The notes under the pieces were generated by a model. The model searched no databases and was not told the DNA's origin. It worked only from the letters and a program-made list of their open reading frames with translations. Below, one piece after another: positions 1 through 9,468 of a stretch of 43,255 bases of DNA. Position 1 is the stretch's first letter, and every line of letters begins with the position of its first letter. The position numbers were made by a program, and so were the translations under genes. Origin of the DNA: Tannerella forsythia (GTDB taxonomy: Bacteria; Bacteroidota; Bacteroidia; Bacteroidales; Tannerellaceae); the NCBI RefSeq assembly GCF_003860135.1, contig NZ_RQYN01000025.1:1-43255 (forward strand). Direction: 5' to 3'.

Positions 1-2
1 AT

Positions 3-71
3 AACTTTATGGATATGGTATACTACATAAACGGAGGAAGGAATTTCCATTACCCACTCAAATCAACATAG
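3..71 (+). CDS. Possible C-terminal end of an upstream gene (partial)
   Basis: One plus-strand frame is open from the window edge and ends with TAG at 69-71, giving 22 residues rich in aromatic and polar residues (…DMVYYINGGRNF…). The composition looks like real protein rather than the repeat-like DNA that follows, but the piece is too short to identify a family. It could equally be chance, since the other frames also run for some distance. Confidence 0.3.
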   Translation, partial: NFMDMVYYINGGRNFHYPLKST

Positions 72-512
72 AGCCCCTTTTTTCCCCCAACGCTTCGCAT
101 TGGGCTGAATTAAGGCACCCTTTCAGGGCTCTTGTTTAATGTTAATTGTCATACCGGGTACATGGTTCGGCGTGTACCACGCATGACAATTGACAATTAA
201 CATTAATATGTCATTCCGAACATAGTGAGGTATCTCACGCCGAAAGAAGAAAGATTCATCGCTCACGCTCTGAATGACAAATTACGAATTACGATGTTCA
301 GAACGCAAATGACGCAAATAGACGCGAATTTAATTGTCAATGGTTATGCGTGTACCACGAATTCCCCCTTCGCTTCGCTCTTCCCCCTTCGAAGGGGGGA
401 AAGGGGGGATGTTCACCGACCAACACCTCAACACCTCAACGCCGGCAGGGCATACAAGGGCTGAAGGCCTGAATGAGATTCATGCTTATATTTTCTATTG
501 CGGAATCTGGGT
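72..512. repeat. Gene-poor region with dispersed and inverted repeats
   Basis: No credible gene is seen. The stretch holds small palindromic or repeated pieces: a 16-bp perfect inverted repeat (136-151 with 191-206), the perfect palindrome CCCCCTTCGAAGGGGG at 383-398, a recurring GCGTGTACCACG-like word near 172-183 and 348-358, short tandem-like ACGCAAATGACGCAAATAG near 303-322, and CACCTCAACACCTCAAC near 424-440. This looks like intergenic repeat debris downstream of porZ. Short ORFs across it have repeat-derived sequence and are not supported. Confidence 0.6.
136..206. repeat. 16-bp perfect inverted repeat, 39-nt spacer
   Basis: Left arm TTAATGTTAATTGTCA (136-151) is the exact reverse complement of the right arm at 191-206. 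The spacer itself contains near-repeats (GGGTACATG / GTGTACCAC). It could fold as a long stem or be the scar of a small mobile repeat. No poly-T tract follows that would make it a clear terminator. Confidence 0.7.
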
Positions 513-2816
513 TTATTTGACGACGGCGATTTTCGTCACCACACTTTCGGCGCCTTGCGCGGTGGAGGCCAGAACGAGGTAGATGCCGGTAGCCACGCGT
601 TGTCCTTTGTGTGAGCGACAGTTCCACGTCACCTGCCCGCCGGCCGATTTGGCCTGATAAATCAGGTTCCCGTTCAGATCGGTAATTTTGACGTTCGAGT
701 CGGCGATCAGCCCCGTAATCGTGACGCTGCCGTCGAAATCGGGGCGAACAGGGTTCGGGAAGGCGTACACATCGGAATAATCGGGGCTGCCTTGCGTAGC
801 GTCGCCGAGATAGGAGATGATGCCCTTGTCCGTGCCGATAAAGACTTCGCCCGTTTTATGATCGATGGCAATGCTCTGGATATGATTCGACAGAAGCGGA
901 GAATTTTCGGTTGTAAAATGTTGGATGGTTTCCGTTCCTGTGGGATTAACGAGGAAGATTCCGGAACTTCCGGTGCCGAGCCATTTGCGGTTTCCTCCGT
1001 CTACGGCGATGGCTTTGATTTGTTCACTGTCCAGAAAGACGCCATTCGAGCCGTCGTCGTTGGGACGTACAATCACACTTCCGAAGAACTTTTGCGGGTC
1101 TTTGATCGCTGCTTCGGGTGATGAACAAATCACCGGTCCATGATCCGTGCCGAGCCATACCTCGCCGTTCAGGTCTTCGGCCATGCAGTAGAACGCGCTG
1201 ACGTTAAGCGCTTCGCCGCGAGCGTTCCTGAGCAGGGTAAAGAAATTGGATTTATCGTCGGTATTGTCTGTCGGCGTGCCGTTGTCGTCAAACACCAGAA
1301 GGCCCGGCGTGCCGCGCGGCACATTGACCCATTTATGTCCTTTCGAGGTAACCAGAATCTTATCGACCAGCGGGACACCGCTCACCCCTTTATAAAAGAG
1401 CGATTTCCATTTCCCGTCGGCTGTTCGGACAACGATTCCGTTTTGGACGCCCGAGTTCGTCATCCATAAATTCTTTTGCTTATCGAACGATACGCCTCCC
1501 ACACGCACATAATTGGGCGAAGGATCGATCGCGGAAACGAGCGGCGTATTCTTGTGATTATATAATTGTACGTACTTATTATCTTTTATTTCGATGACGC
1601 CTTCGCCAAAGGTGGAGACAAAATAATGCCCGGCATCGTCGGGGTCGACGGCTACTCCGGTATAGTCGCGGCAAGCGTATCCGACAGCCTTATTGACGGT
1701 CGTTTCGTCAAAGTTTGTCCATTTACCTCCTTCGTAGGTCATTAATGTCCCCGGACGGTTGAAGCGGTCCGTCCATCGATCTCCGCCGGTAACGAGCAGC
1801 TTGCCGCCTTGTATCGTCATGAAAGTACAGAAGTTTCGTTTAGGTCCTTCGATATTCAGTCCCGAAACAAACGTTTCGAACGTATTCGCATTCTTACGCC
1901 GGATGCCGATCAGCCCTTTCGTGCCGGATGCCACCCAGTATGTATTTGTGTTTTTGAGCGCGGATACATCCTTGACCACTCCGGGCGAGACGATCTCGGC
2001 AGGGCTTTCGAGCGACGTGTAGATGTAAAGATTTTCGCCCGTATGAGCCAGCAATCGGTCGCCCTGAATCGTCATCCCTTCGATGTATATCTGCTTCAGA
2101 AAGGGAATGAATTGCCCGCCGTCGTTGCGATAGTAGAGCCCGGCGCCGGGAATACAGAGGCAGAGTTTGTTTTGAAAGATACCGATGCGAACGATTTTCT
2201 TGCTGTCAAAGTCCGCGCCATGAGTCGGGAGCTGCTTCCAGTTATTGAAATCCATCAAGTTGTCTTTTGTGGAAGCGGCGTAAAGACCTCGTTCGGTAGA
2301 AGCGTAGATCATTTCTCCGTGCAGGCAGGAAGAATATACTTTCATGCCCAGTTTATACGTCTCGGAGACTTCTTTTTTCTTCATATCAATCACGACAATG
2401 CCGAAGTGGGTGGATAAATACGCCCGATCTCCGACGAAGTTGATTTCGTTCGGAGTCTTGTCCTGAATGTTGCCCGCATTCTTGAGATAAGGCAGGTTAT
2501 ACATCCCGTCGCGGCTCATCAGGTCGATGTTGCCGTTTGAATAAACGATCATCAACGTGTGAACGGCCATGTTGTAACGGATCAGTTTGACGTCGGAATC
2601 GCTCAATCCGTTCAACTTCGTGTACATCTTCACGTTGTTGTCGTTCTTGCCGTAGCTGTAGATCGTACCGTCGGCCATGGCGTATACGTCGTTTTCCGCT
2701 TCGGCTACGGCCGTCGTGTTGTAACTCGCCAGATGCGTACGCCATCTCTCATACTGTTGTGAGTGGATGGAGGTGCTGATAACCAGCAAGCAAATAATCA
2801 AATATCGGATGTTCAT
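513..2816 (-). CDS. porZ: PorZ-like type IX secretion system surface protein
   Basis: The 767-residue protein starts with a signal peptide (hydrophobic core about residues 5-17, then SQQ) and contains two long beta-propeller-like segments of the two-component-regulator kind. It ends (about 684-767) in a typical T9SS C-terminal sorting domain: a YAFPNPV start, a GNLIYQ strand, a GIYLV motif and a short lysine-ended tail. The N-terminal WRTHLASYNTT and the propeller layout match PorZ, which in Porphyromonas gingivalis is a surface component of the T9SS attachment complex that supplies anionic LPS to the PorU sortase; length there is also near 770. It lies last in a probable leuS-yitT-rdgB-porZ run, 73 nt after rdgB. 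The family call is good; the partner LPS type is inferred. Confidence 0.85.
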   Translation of the reverse strand: MNIRYLIICLLVISTSIHSQQYERWRTHLASYNTTAVAEAENDVYAMADGTIYSYGKNDNNVKMYTKLNGLSDSDVKLIRYNMAVHTLMIVYSNGNIDLMSRDGMYNLPYLKNAGNIQDKTPNEINFVGDRAYLSTHFGIVVIDMKKKEVSETYKLGMKVYSSCLHGEMIYASTERGLYAASTKDNLMDFNNWKQLPTHGADFDSKKIVRIGIFQNKLCLCIPGAGLYYRNDGGQFIPFLKQIYIEGMTIQGDRLLAHTGENLYIYTSLESPAEIVSPGVVKDVSALKNTNTYWVASGTKGLIGIRRKNANTFETFVSGLNIEGPKRNFCTFMTIQGGKLLVTGGDRWTDRFNRPGTLMTYEGGKWTNFDETTVNKAVGYACRDYTGVAVDPDDAGHYFVSTFGEGVIEIKDNKYVQLYNHKNTPLVSAIDPSPNYVRVGGVSFDKQKNLWMTNSGVQNGIVVRTADGKWKSLFYKGVSGVPLVDKILVTSKGHKWVNVPRGTPGLLVFDDNGTPTDNTDDKSNFFTLLRNARGEALNVSAFYCMAEDLNGEVWLGTDHGPVICSSPEAAIKDPQKFFGSVIVRPNDDGSNGVFLDSEQIKAIAVDGGNRKWLGTGSSGIFLVNPTGTETIQHFTTENSPLLSNHIQSIAIDHKTGEVFIGTDKGIISYLGDATQGSPDYSDVYAFPNPVRPDFDGSVTITGLIADSNVKITDLNGNLIYQAKSAGGQVTWNCRSHKGQRVATGIYLVLASTAQGAESVVTKIAVVK

Positions 2817-2889
2817 TGCTGTTGATTGTTTTGTATTCGTTAAAAGGGTTGGGTTCGCTCTTTCTTGCTTGCAGTAACGGCTTGCCGTT

Positions 2890-3468
2890 TCACATTCCGC
2901 TCAAGAAACCGGTCAGTTTACGAATGGCTCGTGCCCGATGACTGATTCCGTTTTTGACACTCTCGTCCAGCTCGGCAAATGTTTGCTTGTATCCGTCGGG
3001 TACAAAGACCGGATCGTATCCGAAGCCGTTCGATCCGCGCATGGTCTGCGTGATACGTCCGTAAATCATTCCTTCGAACAGGTATTCACTGCCGTCCATA
3101 ATTAATGCGATCACCGTACGAAAGCGCGCGTTGCGATTGGCTTTCCCCGTAAGGTTGCCGAGCAACTTGCGAATGTTGGCGGTACTGTCGCACTCCGGCC
3201 CGGCATAGCGTGCCGAATAGACCCCCGGCTCACCGCGCAACGCATCGACCTCGAGTCCGGTATCGTCGGCGAAGCAATCGTATCCGAACTTCATTTTCAC
3301 GTAGCGCGCCTTCTGCATCGCATTGCCTTCGAGCGAAGGAGACGTTTCGGGCAGTTCGTCGGAGCATTTTATATCGGAGAGGCTCAGAATCTCCATGTCG
3401 GGAGGCATGATGGCGCGTACCTCCCGAAGTTTATGTTCGTTATTTGTAGCAAATACCAATGTTTTCAC
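2890..3468 (-). CDS. rdgB: RdgB/HAM1 non-canonical purine NTP pyrophosphatase
   Basis: The 192-residue protein has the full length of the Ham1/RdgB family. It begins with the substrate-binding motif [12 protein letters not shown], carries the central [10 protein letters not shown] motif with the catalytic aspartates, GFGYDPVF, and the C-terminal SHRARA motif. The enzyme hydrolyses dITP, XTP and similar deaminated nucleotides to monophosphates so that they are not built into DNA or RNA. The ATG at 3468 places the family N-terminus at residue 1. It lies between the YitT gene and porZ on the same strand, 87 nt and 73 nt from them. Confidence 0.95.
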   Translation of the reverse strand: MKTLVFATNNEHKLREVRAIMPPDMEILSLSDIKCSDELPETSPSLEGNAMQKARYVKMKFGYDCFADDTGLEVDALRGEPGVYSARYAGPECDSTANIRKLLGNLTGKANRNARFRTVIALIMDGSEYLFEGMIYGRITQTMRGSNGFGYDPVFVPDGYKQTFAELDESVKNGISHRARAIRKLTGFLSGM

Positions 3469-3555
3469 TGCGTTTCTTTTTTCTTTTTAAAACATTCGAT
3501 GTTCGGCAAAGGTTCAATGTCAAAAGAACGCAATTCAAGCCGTAAAATTGTGTGG

Positions 3556-4431
3556 CTATGCTTTTATCGGATCGAAACCTTCACCGTATACGCCACGTAC
3601 GACGCTCTGTGAAATGAATGCCTGGGTATCGACCGATTTAATCAGACGGAAGATGGTCACACTCTCGCGGCGTTTGGCAATCAGCACAATCACTTTCATT
3701 GGTTTGTGCGAATACCCGCCTTCGCCGTTGAGGATGGTACATCCGCGCCCGAGGTCTTTGATGATGCGCTCCACGATTTCGTCATACTTGCGTGAAAAGA
3801 TCAGGAACTGCACCGATTGTGTATTGGCATTGAGAATACGGTCGAGCATATACGAATTGATTCCCATCTCCACGAACCCGAGCACAATCTTATCGACATT
3901 ATGGAAAATAAAATACGAACAACTCACAATCACAAGGTCTAATAAGACCATCCCCGCACCAATGGACACATGCTTATATTTGTTGATGATAGCGGCGATG
4001 ATATCGGTTCCTCCCGTACTGCCGCCAGCCGAGAACACGAGCCCCATACCGGTACCGCAGATCAAAGCTCCGATGATGATCGACATAAATACTTCGCCGC
4101 TCTCCATGATGGGTTTACCACCCAACAACTGTTCGAAAAACCAGAACCAGAATGACAGAGCTACTACACCGAAAATCGTTTTTAGCAGAAATTTAAGCCC
4201 CAGCACTTTGAACGCGATCGCGAGCAACAGGAGGTTGATCACGAAATAAGAGGTGGAAACCGGTATCCCCGTGGCAAAGTAGATCAAAGCGCCGATACCG
4301 CTCAGCCCTCCGGTAACTACTTGATTAGAGAGAATGAAACCATTGAATCCGAATCCGTACATGGCTGTGCCGAGACAGATCAGGAGATAGTCCTTCAAAG
4401 GATAATAAACTTTTCGAATCGAATCTTTCAT
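3556..4431 (-). CDS. YitT-family membrane protein with DUF2179 domain
   Basis: The 291-residue protein has about five to six hydrophobic segments over residues 1-200 (for example around 12-35, 50-75, 78-100, 115-135 and 155-180), with glycine-rich turns such as [12 protein letters not shown] and [11 protein letters not shown] that are typical of YitT membrane proteins. A soluble C-terminal DUF2179 domain follows (about 225-280; [16 protein letters not shown]). Transport function is assumed for the family but the substrate is unknown. Its ATG overlaps the leuS stop codon as ATGA, so the two are translationally coupled. Confidence 0.88.
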   Translation of the reverse strand: MKDSIRKVYYPLKDYLLICLGTAMYGFGFNGFILSNQVVTGGLSGIGALIYFATGIPVSTSYFVINLLLLAIAFKVLGLKFLLKTIFGVVALSFWFWFFEQLLGGKPIMESGEVFMSIIIGALICGTGMGLVFSAGGSTGGTDIIAAIINKYKHVSIGAGMVLLDLVIVSCSYFIFHNVDKIVLGFVEMGINSYMLDRILNANTQSVQFLIFSRKYDEIVERIIKDLGRGCTILNGEGGYSHKPMKVIVLIAKRRESVTIFRLIKSVDTQAFISQSVVRGVYGEGFDPIKA

Positions 4432-7265
4432 AGTACGATATTTACAATTTTATGAGGTACAACAATGATCTTTTTGGGTGTTTTCCCTTCGATCCATCGT
4501 GCGGAATTTTCATGCGTTAAAGCGGCCTTCTCGACTTCTTCGCGCGACAGATCGGCCGGCAGTTCGAGGCTGAACCTCGTCTTGCCGTTGAACGAAATCG
4601 CGTATGTCACCGAGCTTTCGATCAGGTACTGTTCGTCGTGCGACGGCCATTGAGCATCGCAGATGGTCGTTGTGTAGCCGAGCGCATGCCAGAGCTCTTC
4701 GGCGATATGCGGAGCAAACGGTGCGAGGACGATCAACAGCGGTTCGAGGATAGCGCGCTTGTGACATTTCAGGCTTGTCAGCTCGTTCAGACAAATCATA
4801 AACGCGCTGACGGAAGTGTTGTACGAAAAATGTTCGATGTCGTACGTTACCTTTTTGATCAGTTTATGGAGCGCTTTCAGCTCGTCGGCCGTCGGCTCGT
4901 CGGTAGTAACTCCCCATTCGCCGGCTTGGCAGTAGAAAAGCCCCCAGAGTCTTTTCAGGAAGCGATGAACCCCGTCGATACCGTTCGTGTCCCACGGTTT
5001 CGATTGTTCGAGAGGGCCAAGGAACATTTCGTAGAGACGCAGCGTATCGGCGCCGAACTTCTCGACGATAACATCGGGGTTGACGACGTTAAACATCGAT
5101 TTCGACATCTTTTCAATCGCCCATCCGCAGATATACCGGCCGTCTTCAAGCACAAACTCGGCGTCTTTATATTCGGGATTCCAGTTTCGGAAAGCTTCGA
5201 TATCGAGGTGATCGTTTTCGACGATGTTCACGTCTACGTGGATCGGCGTTACTTCGTAATTATCTTTCAGATGGAGCGAGACGAATCGATTCGTCCCGAC
5301 AATGCGATAGACGAAGTTGGACCGTCCTTGTATCATACCTTGATTGATCAACTTTTTATACGGTTCCTCTTCGCACGAAACGCCGAGGTCGTACAGGAAT
5401 TTATTCCAGAAGCGACTGTAAATAAGGTGCCCCGTGGCATGCTCCGTTCCTCCGATGTACAAGTCGACATTGCGCCAGTATTCGCCGGCTTGCCGTGAGA
5501 CGAGGGCTTTGTCGTTGTGCGGATCCATATAACGGAGATAGTAGGCCGATGAGCCTGCGAACCCGGGCATGGTACACAGTTCGAGCGGGAACACGGTACG
5601 ATGGTCGATTTTCGTGTTTTCTACGACTTGCCGCTTTTCGCAGTCCCAAGCCCATGTCGTTGCGCGTCCGAGCGGAGGTTCGCCGGTCTCGGTCGGCAGA
5701 AATTTATCGACATCGGGCAGTCTGAGGGGTAAACACTCTTCGGGTATCGGTTGCGGCATCCCCTCGGCATCGTAATAGATCGGGAACGGCTCCCCCCAGT
5801 AACGCTGGCGACTGAAAATTGCGTCGCGCAGGCGGTAGTTGGTTTTGACGTAACCCATTTTTTTGTCTTCGATATACCGCTTGGTCTTTGCAATGGCGTC
5901 GGGCACATTCAGTCCGTTGAGGACTAAACCGTCGGGCAGCTCTTTACCCGCCATCGGCGAGTTCATCATTTTGCCTTCTTTGGCGTCGAAGCTCTCTTCG
6001 GAGACATCGCACCCTTCGATCAACGGGACAATCGGGAGACCGAACTGTTTGGCAAAGGCATAGTCGCGGCCGTCGTGCGCCGGAACGGCCATGATCGCAC
6101 CGGTACCGTATCCGGCCAACACATAATCGCTAATCCAGACCGGGATCGGCTCGTTCGTCATCGGGTTGATGGCGTATGAACCGGAGAAAACGCCCGTCAT
6201 GCGTCGGTCGGAGATGCGTTCGCGTTCGGTGCGTCGTTTGACGGATTCGAGATAGGCTTCTACTTCCGCCTTCTGTCCGTCGGTCGTAAGTACAGATACA
6301 TATTCGCTTTCGGGAGCAAGGACCATAAAGGTGACTCCGAAGACCGTATCGGCACGCGTCGTAAAAATCTCTATCTTTTGGTCGCTTTCTGCAATGGAGA
6401 AATACATCTGAGCTCCTTCGCTTCGTCCGATCCAGTTTCGTTGCGTCTCTTTCAGCGATTCGGTCCAGTCGATCCGTTCCATTCCGTCGAGCAGACGTTG
6501 CGCATAGGCCGACACGCGCAGGCACCATTGACGCATCACTTTCTGTTCGACCGGATAGCCGCCGCGTATCGAAAGACCTTCGCTCACCTCATCATTGGCC
6601 AATACCGTGCCGAGCTTCGGACACCAGTTGACCATCGTATCTCCGAGGTAAGCCAGACGATAATTCATCAGGGTCTCCTGTTGTTCTTTCCGGCTCATCG
6701 CTTTCCAATCGGCAGCCGTGAAGGTCAGCACTTCCGTACAGGCTACATCCAGATCTTCCGTACCGCTCGTTTCGAAAGCTTTCACAAGGTCTTCGATGGG
6801 GCGAGCCTGCTGGGTGCGGTTACAGTAGTAACTGCCGAACATCCGCAGGAAAGCCCACTGCGTCCAGTGGTAATAACCGGGTTCGCAGGTGCGCACTTCG
6901 CGGTTCCAATCGAACGAGAACCCGATCTTATCCAGTTGTTCGCGATAACGGTTGATGTTTTTCTCCGTCGTCACTTCCGGATGTTGACCGGTCTGAATGG
7001 CGTATTGTTCGGCCGGGAGCCCGTACGCGTCATACCCCATCGGGTGAAGTACGTTAAACCCTTGTAGACGTTTGTAACGCGCGTAAATATCCGAGGCGAT
7101 GTATCCCAGCGGATGTCCTACGTGCAACCCCGCACCCGAAGGGTAAGGAAACATATCCAATACATAATATTTAGGCTTACGATCATCTTCTTTTACTTCG
7201 TAAGTCTTATCTGCGACCCACCGTGCCTGCCATTTCTTCTCGATTTCCCTGAATGTATAATCCAT
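4428..7265 (-). CDS. leuS: Leucyl-tRNA synthetase
   Basis: The 945-residue class I synthetase charges tRNA-Leu. The HIGH signature appears as HVGH (residues 48-51) and the second signature as KMSKS (about 719-723). Between them lies the CP1 editing domain with [14 protein letters not shown] and [12 protein letters not shown], which removes wrongly attached amino acids. The protein is somewhat longer than bacterial LeuRS of about 860 residues, as is usual in Bacteroidetes because of inserts (for example around 640-700). It begins with [13 protein letters not shown], the family N-terminus. A TAnnTTTG-type promoter element lies about 100 nt upstream (7363-7370). It leads the leuS-yitT-rdgB-porZ run. 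Confidence 0.98.
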   Translation of the reverse strand: MDYTFREIEKKWQARWVADKTYEVKEDDRKPKYYVLDMFPYPSGAGLHVGHPLGYIASDIYARYKRLQGFNVLHPMGYDAYGLPAEQYAIQTGQHPEVTTEKNINRYREQLDKIGFSFDWNREVRTCEPGYYHWTQWAFLRMFGSYYCNRTQQARPIEDLVKAFETSGTEDLDVACTEVLTFTAADWKAMSRKEQQETLMNYRLAYLGDTMVNWCPKLGTVLANDEVSEGLSIRGGYPVEQKVMRQWCLRVSAYAQRLLDGMERIDWTESLKETQRNWIGRSEGAQMYFSIAESDQKIEIFTTRADTVFGVTFMVLAPESEYVSVLTTDGQKAEVEAYLESVKRRTERERISDRRMTGVFSGSYAINPMTNEPIPVWISDYVLAGYGTGAIMAVPAHDGRDYAFAKQFGLPIVPLIEGCDVSEESFDAKEGKMMNSPMAGKELPDGLVLNGLNVPDAIAKTKRYIEDKKMGYVKTNYRLRDAIFSRQRYWGEPFPIYYDAEGMPQPIPEECLPLRLPDVDKFLPTETGEPPLGRATTWAWDCEKRQVVENTKIDHRTVFPLELCTMPGFAGSSAYYLRYMDPHNDKALVSRQAGEYWRNVDLYIGGTEHATGHLIYSRFWNKFLYDLGVSCEEEPYKKLINQGMIQGRSNFVYRIVGTNRFVSLHLKDNYEVTPIHVDVNIVENDHLDIEAFRNWNPEYKDAEFVLEDGRYICGWAIEKMSKSMFNVVNPDVIVEKFGADTLRLYEMFLGPLEQSKPWDTNGIDGVHRFLKRLWGLFYCQAGEWGVTTDEPTADELKALHKLIKKVTYDIEHFSYNTSVSAFMICLNELTSLKCHKRAILEPLLIVLAPFAPHIAEELWHALGYTTTICDAQWPSHDEQYLIESSVTYAISFNGKTRFSLELPADLSREEVEKAALTHENSARWIEGKTPKKIIVVPHKIVNIVL

Positions 7266-7652
7266 ACTTTCACTGTTCGATTCGGTTAACTGTTTGCCAT
7301 ATCAACTCATACGACTCGTAACCGATCATTAAACGTTTTTTATATAATTCTTAATTTTGCTGCAAAATTAAAGGATTTTCTTTAAATCTCGCACTGCTCG
7401 TCCTTATAAAAAAATAGGAGAGCCACATCAAAATAACCCTGTCTTCAATATATGAAAGCCCTTAATACCTTGTTGAACACATTGAATCCACATACAGTCG
7501 ATCGCTGCGAACATAAAACTGATTGATAGAACAATAGGAAATAATTATTCAAAAGGGGGCTGAAGACAAGCGACCTTAAAGACCTGCTAAGGCCTTTGAT
7601 TCGGTTGCCCAGCAACGATTCAGGCATGATTCGAAGCGAAACAAAAACGTCT
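7266..7652. other. Intergenic region between the GT10 gene and leuS
   Basis: Contains the presumed leuS promoter near 7351-7371. The part from about 7440 to 7650 has no recognisable gene; a 76-codon minus-strand frame there runs into the GT10 gene and shows no family likeness. No convincing terminator hairpin for the GT10 gene was found. Confidence 0.6.
7351..7371 (-). promoter_or_regulatory. Probable leuS promoter inside a perfect palindrome
   Basis: TTAATTTTGC (7351-7360) and GCAAAATTAA (7362-7371) are exact reverse complements around a single T. On the minus strand 7363-7370 reads TAATTTTG, matching the Bacteroidetes -7 consensus TAnnTTTG, about 100 nt before the leuS ATG; the plus strand offers the same word. 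No clear -33 TTTG was seen at the right distance. The symmetry could also be an operator. Confidence 0.5.
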
Positions 7653-8696
7653 CTATCCGAACTTCGGTTTTCCACAGAACACGTCCTTCACGCGTTGTTG
7701 CAGTTTAAAAATGTTCCTGCGGATAAAGTAATTGTAGAGATTATGCCAACTTTGCATCGAATGGCACGGATGTATTTCCACGCGTTGCTTCGGGGCATCG
7801 GGATTCATCCTGTCGCACAGGGATGCGATATAATTGAACATATTGAACTCTCCGAGCACCTTCATCTTACAGTCGTGCAGGGCAGCACGGCGCCTTTCGT
7901 ACACACGCGAAGAAATGGCACGGTCAATGATCTCGATTGCTTCCTGCGGCCGACGGATATCAATACGGATAAAAGCATCTTCGGCGAAATAACGCTCCAA
8001 GTCGGTGCAACCGTAATAAAAGGGGAAAGCCTCCGCCAAAAAACAATCCGAAATCTTTTCCGTCCAATAATAATCTTGCGACGAATTTTCAAGGACAATA
8101 TGATATTGGTAAGAAGAAAGCACATCCCATTTATCGTCGAAATCCTTATAGCCACGTCCGAACACATCGAGTTTGTCGCCATAATGCGCTTTCATTTTCT
8201 CGACAAAGGCAATCCGCTCCAAATGACCTTTCGTAAAAGCCTTATTGCTCGTAATGACAGACAGCAGCTTTGTCTTAGGAGGCGTAAGCGAGTCTTTCAG
8301 ATCGTCGTAAGTGAGCGTAGCCGTACATTTCCCATCGGCCGATTCCTTGTAACCGACGAACCAAGGCAATACGGGTTGCGAAAGAATCAAACGTTCATGC
8401 TTCATGTCAGATTGGCACGAGCAGACAGCTCCGAACTGACGAATATACGGCTTCGGATATGTAAGTACGGATTTGGGTTCGGTAGTCAACAATAATGTAT
8501 TCTCCGGCGCCACATGACACGATTGCGGATGACGCAGTCCCTTACCTTGAACCACCCAGAAATCCGCCTCCTCCGTATCGTCGGACACAACAAAACGGTA
8601 TTTTCCGTCATCCGATAAACCACGACCGCCTGCCGTTTGACGAAACATGATCTCTCCAAGCTCTCTCCTATATGGTGTAAATTTGATGGTGTACAT
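7653..8696 (-). CDS. GT10-type (fucosyltransferase-like) glycosyltransferase
   Basis: The 347-residue soluble protein has the C-terminal GT10 signature at about 200-240: VLENSSQDYYWTEK followed by LAEAFPFYYG, corresponding to the family's conserved pattern of a nucleotide-sugar binding ENS…Y.TEK stretch. GT10 enzymes are mostly alpha-1,3/1,4-fucosyltransferases that use GDP-fucose; here acceptor and sugar are not known. An RR/K-rich linker near 305-310 follows. It ends a run of envelope-glycan genes (GT9, kinase-like, GT10), 10 nt downstream of the kinase-like gene, so it likely modifies LPS or another surface glycan. Confidence 0.8.
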   Translation of the reverse strand: MYTIKFTPYRRELGEIMFRQTAGGRGLSDDGKYRFVVSDDTEEADFWVVQGKGLRHPQSCHVAPENTLLLTTEPKSVLTYPKPYIRQFGAVCSCQSDMKHERLILSQPVLPWFVGYKESADGKCTATLTYDDLKDSLTPPKTKLLSVITSNKAFTKGHLERIAFVEKMKAHYGDKLDVFGRGYKDFDDKWDVLSSYQYHIVLENSSQDYYWTEKISDCFLAEAFPFYYGCTDLERYFAEDAFIRIDIRRPQEAIEIIDRAISSRVYERRRAALHDCKMKVLGEFNMFNYIASLCDRMNPDAPKQRVEIHPCHSMQSWHNLYNYFIRRNIFKLQQRVKDVFCGKPKFG

Positions 8697-8706
8697 ATCG
8701 CTTACA

Positions 8707-9468
8707 TTATTTAAATCTCTTCAGAAAAGCTTTCCGCCTGTCCCAACAAGCATCATGACGTCGCTTAATCTTTATTGCACGAGCAAAAGACGTTTCGATA
8801 TCCCATCCCCTGTATTCGATATATTTCGTCAACACAAAATCGTACAGCTCACCCTGCGCCGAAAACCGGGTGAGGTTATCGAAGCATTCACTTGGGGTAA
8901 ATTTCCCACCCAACGATTTGACACGCATCCGGTTCGTATCGATGAGCGAAAAAGTATAATGTCCGTCGCCACGCTCACGAAACAGCACATTCGTCGGGTT
9001 CAGATCACCGTGAAGGATGCTCTTTTGATGCAACGCCGCCACCAGCGCCGCAAAATCGTCGGCCATAACACGGTCGAAAGGCTGCTGTGCGACGAGACGC
9101 TCGTAGACAGCCGGCGCACCATCTTCTTCCGAAAGAAAGTAGCAGTAAGAAAGCAGTCTTGTCCGGCGTTCCTCAAGATAAGCAATTTCGTGCGGCGTAC
9201 CAAAGCCGCGATCACGTAAAACGGCGGCATGCAGAAAAGCACGCTTAGCCTTTGTCTTCTTGAAAAAGCTGTATACAATACGCTGGATCAGATTCGGTTT
9301 TTTGAAACGCTTCACGACGACAGGACGACCCGAAGGCAACACGAAACGTTTTACCTGGTTGCGTTTATCGTAAAGCATCTCTCCTTCATCATCGAACACC
9401 GTCGGCAGTCGCTTCAGGAAAGCTTCGATCTCTCTTCCGGAATAAGCAGGATGAATACCTGTCTTCAT
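8707..9468 (-). CDS. LPS-kinase (InaA/KdkA)-like protein
   Basis: Starting from the ATG at 9468, which overlaps the GT9 stop as ATGA, the protein has 253 residues. It shows a kinase fold of the LPS kinase type: a likely ATP-binding lysine in VVVKRFKK (about 51-58), the catalytic loop HGDLNPTNVLF (153-163) and a metal-binding aspartate in SLIDTNR (about 177). Such proteins phosphorylate heptose or Kdo in the LPS inner core. A longer reading frame that begins further upstream overlaps the GT9 coding sequence and is not preferred. Its place between two glycosyltransferases supports an LPS role; the exact acceptor is unknown. Confidence 0.8.
   Translation of the reverse strand: MKTGIHPAYSGREIEAFLKRLPTVFDDEGEMLYDKRNQVKRFVLPSGRPVVVKRFKKPNLIQRIVYSFFKKTKAKRAFLHAAVLRDRGFGTPHEIAYLEERRTRLLSYCYFLSEEDGAPAVYERLVAQQPFDRVMADDFAALVAALHQKSILHGDLNPTNVLFRERGDGHYTFSLIDTNRMRVKSLGGKFTPSECFDNLTRFSAQGELYDFVLTKYIEYRGWDIETSFARAIKIKRRHDACWDRRKAFLKRFK

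Noticed and set aside
4638-5498. Plus-strand open frame (286 codons) opposite leuS
   Set aside because: Shadow of leuS in a codon-biased region; no recognisable domain, and it covers essential LeuRS sequence.
7445-7675. 76-codon minus-strand frame between leuS and the GT10 gene
   Set aside because: Overlaps the GT10 end in another frame, and the composition (Ser/Leu/Phe-rich) looks like chance.
7596-8495. Plus-strand open frame (299 codons) opposite the GT10 gene
   Set aside because: The minus strand has the GT10 signature and operon context; the plus frame has no family likeness.
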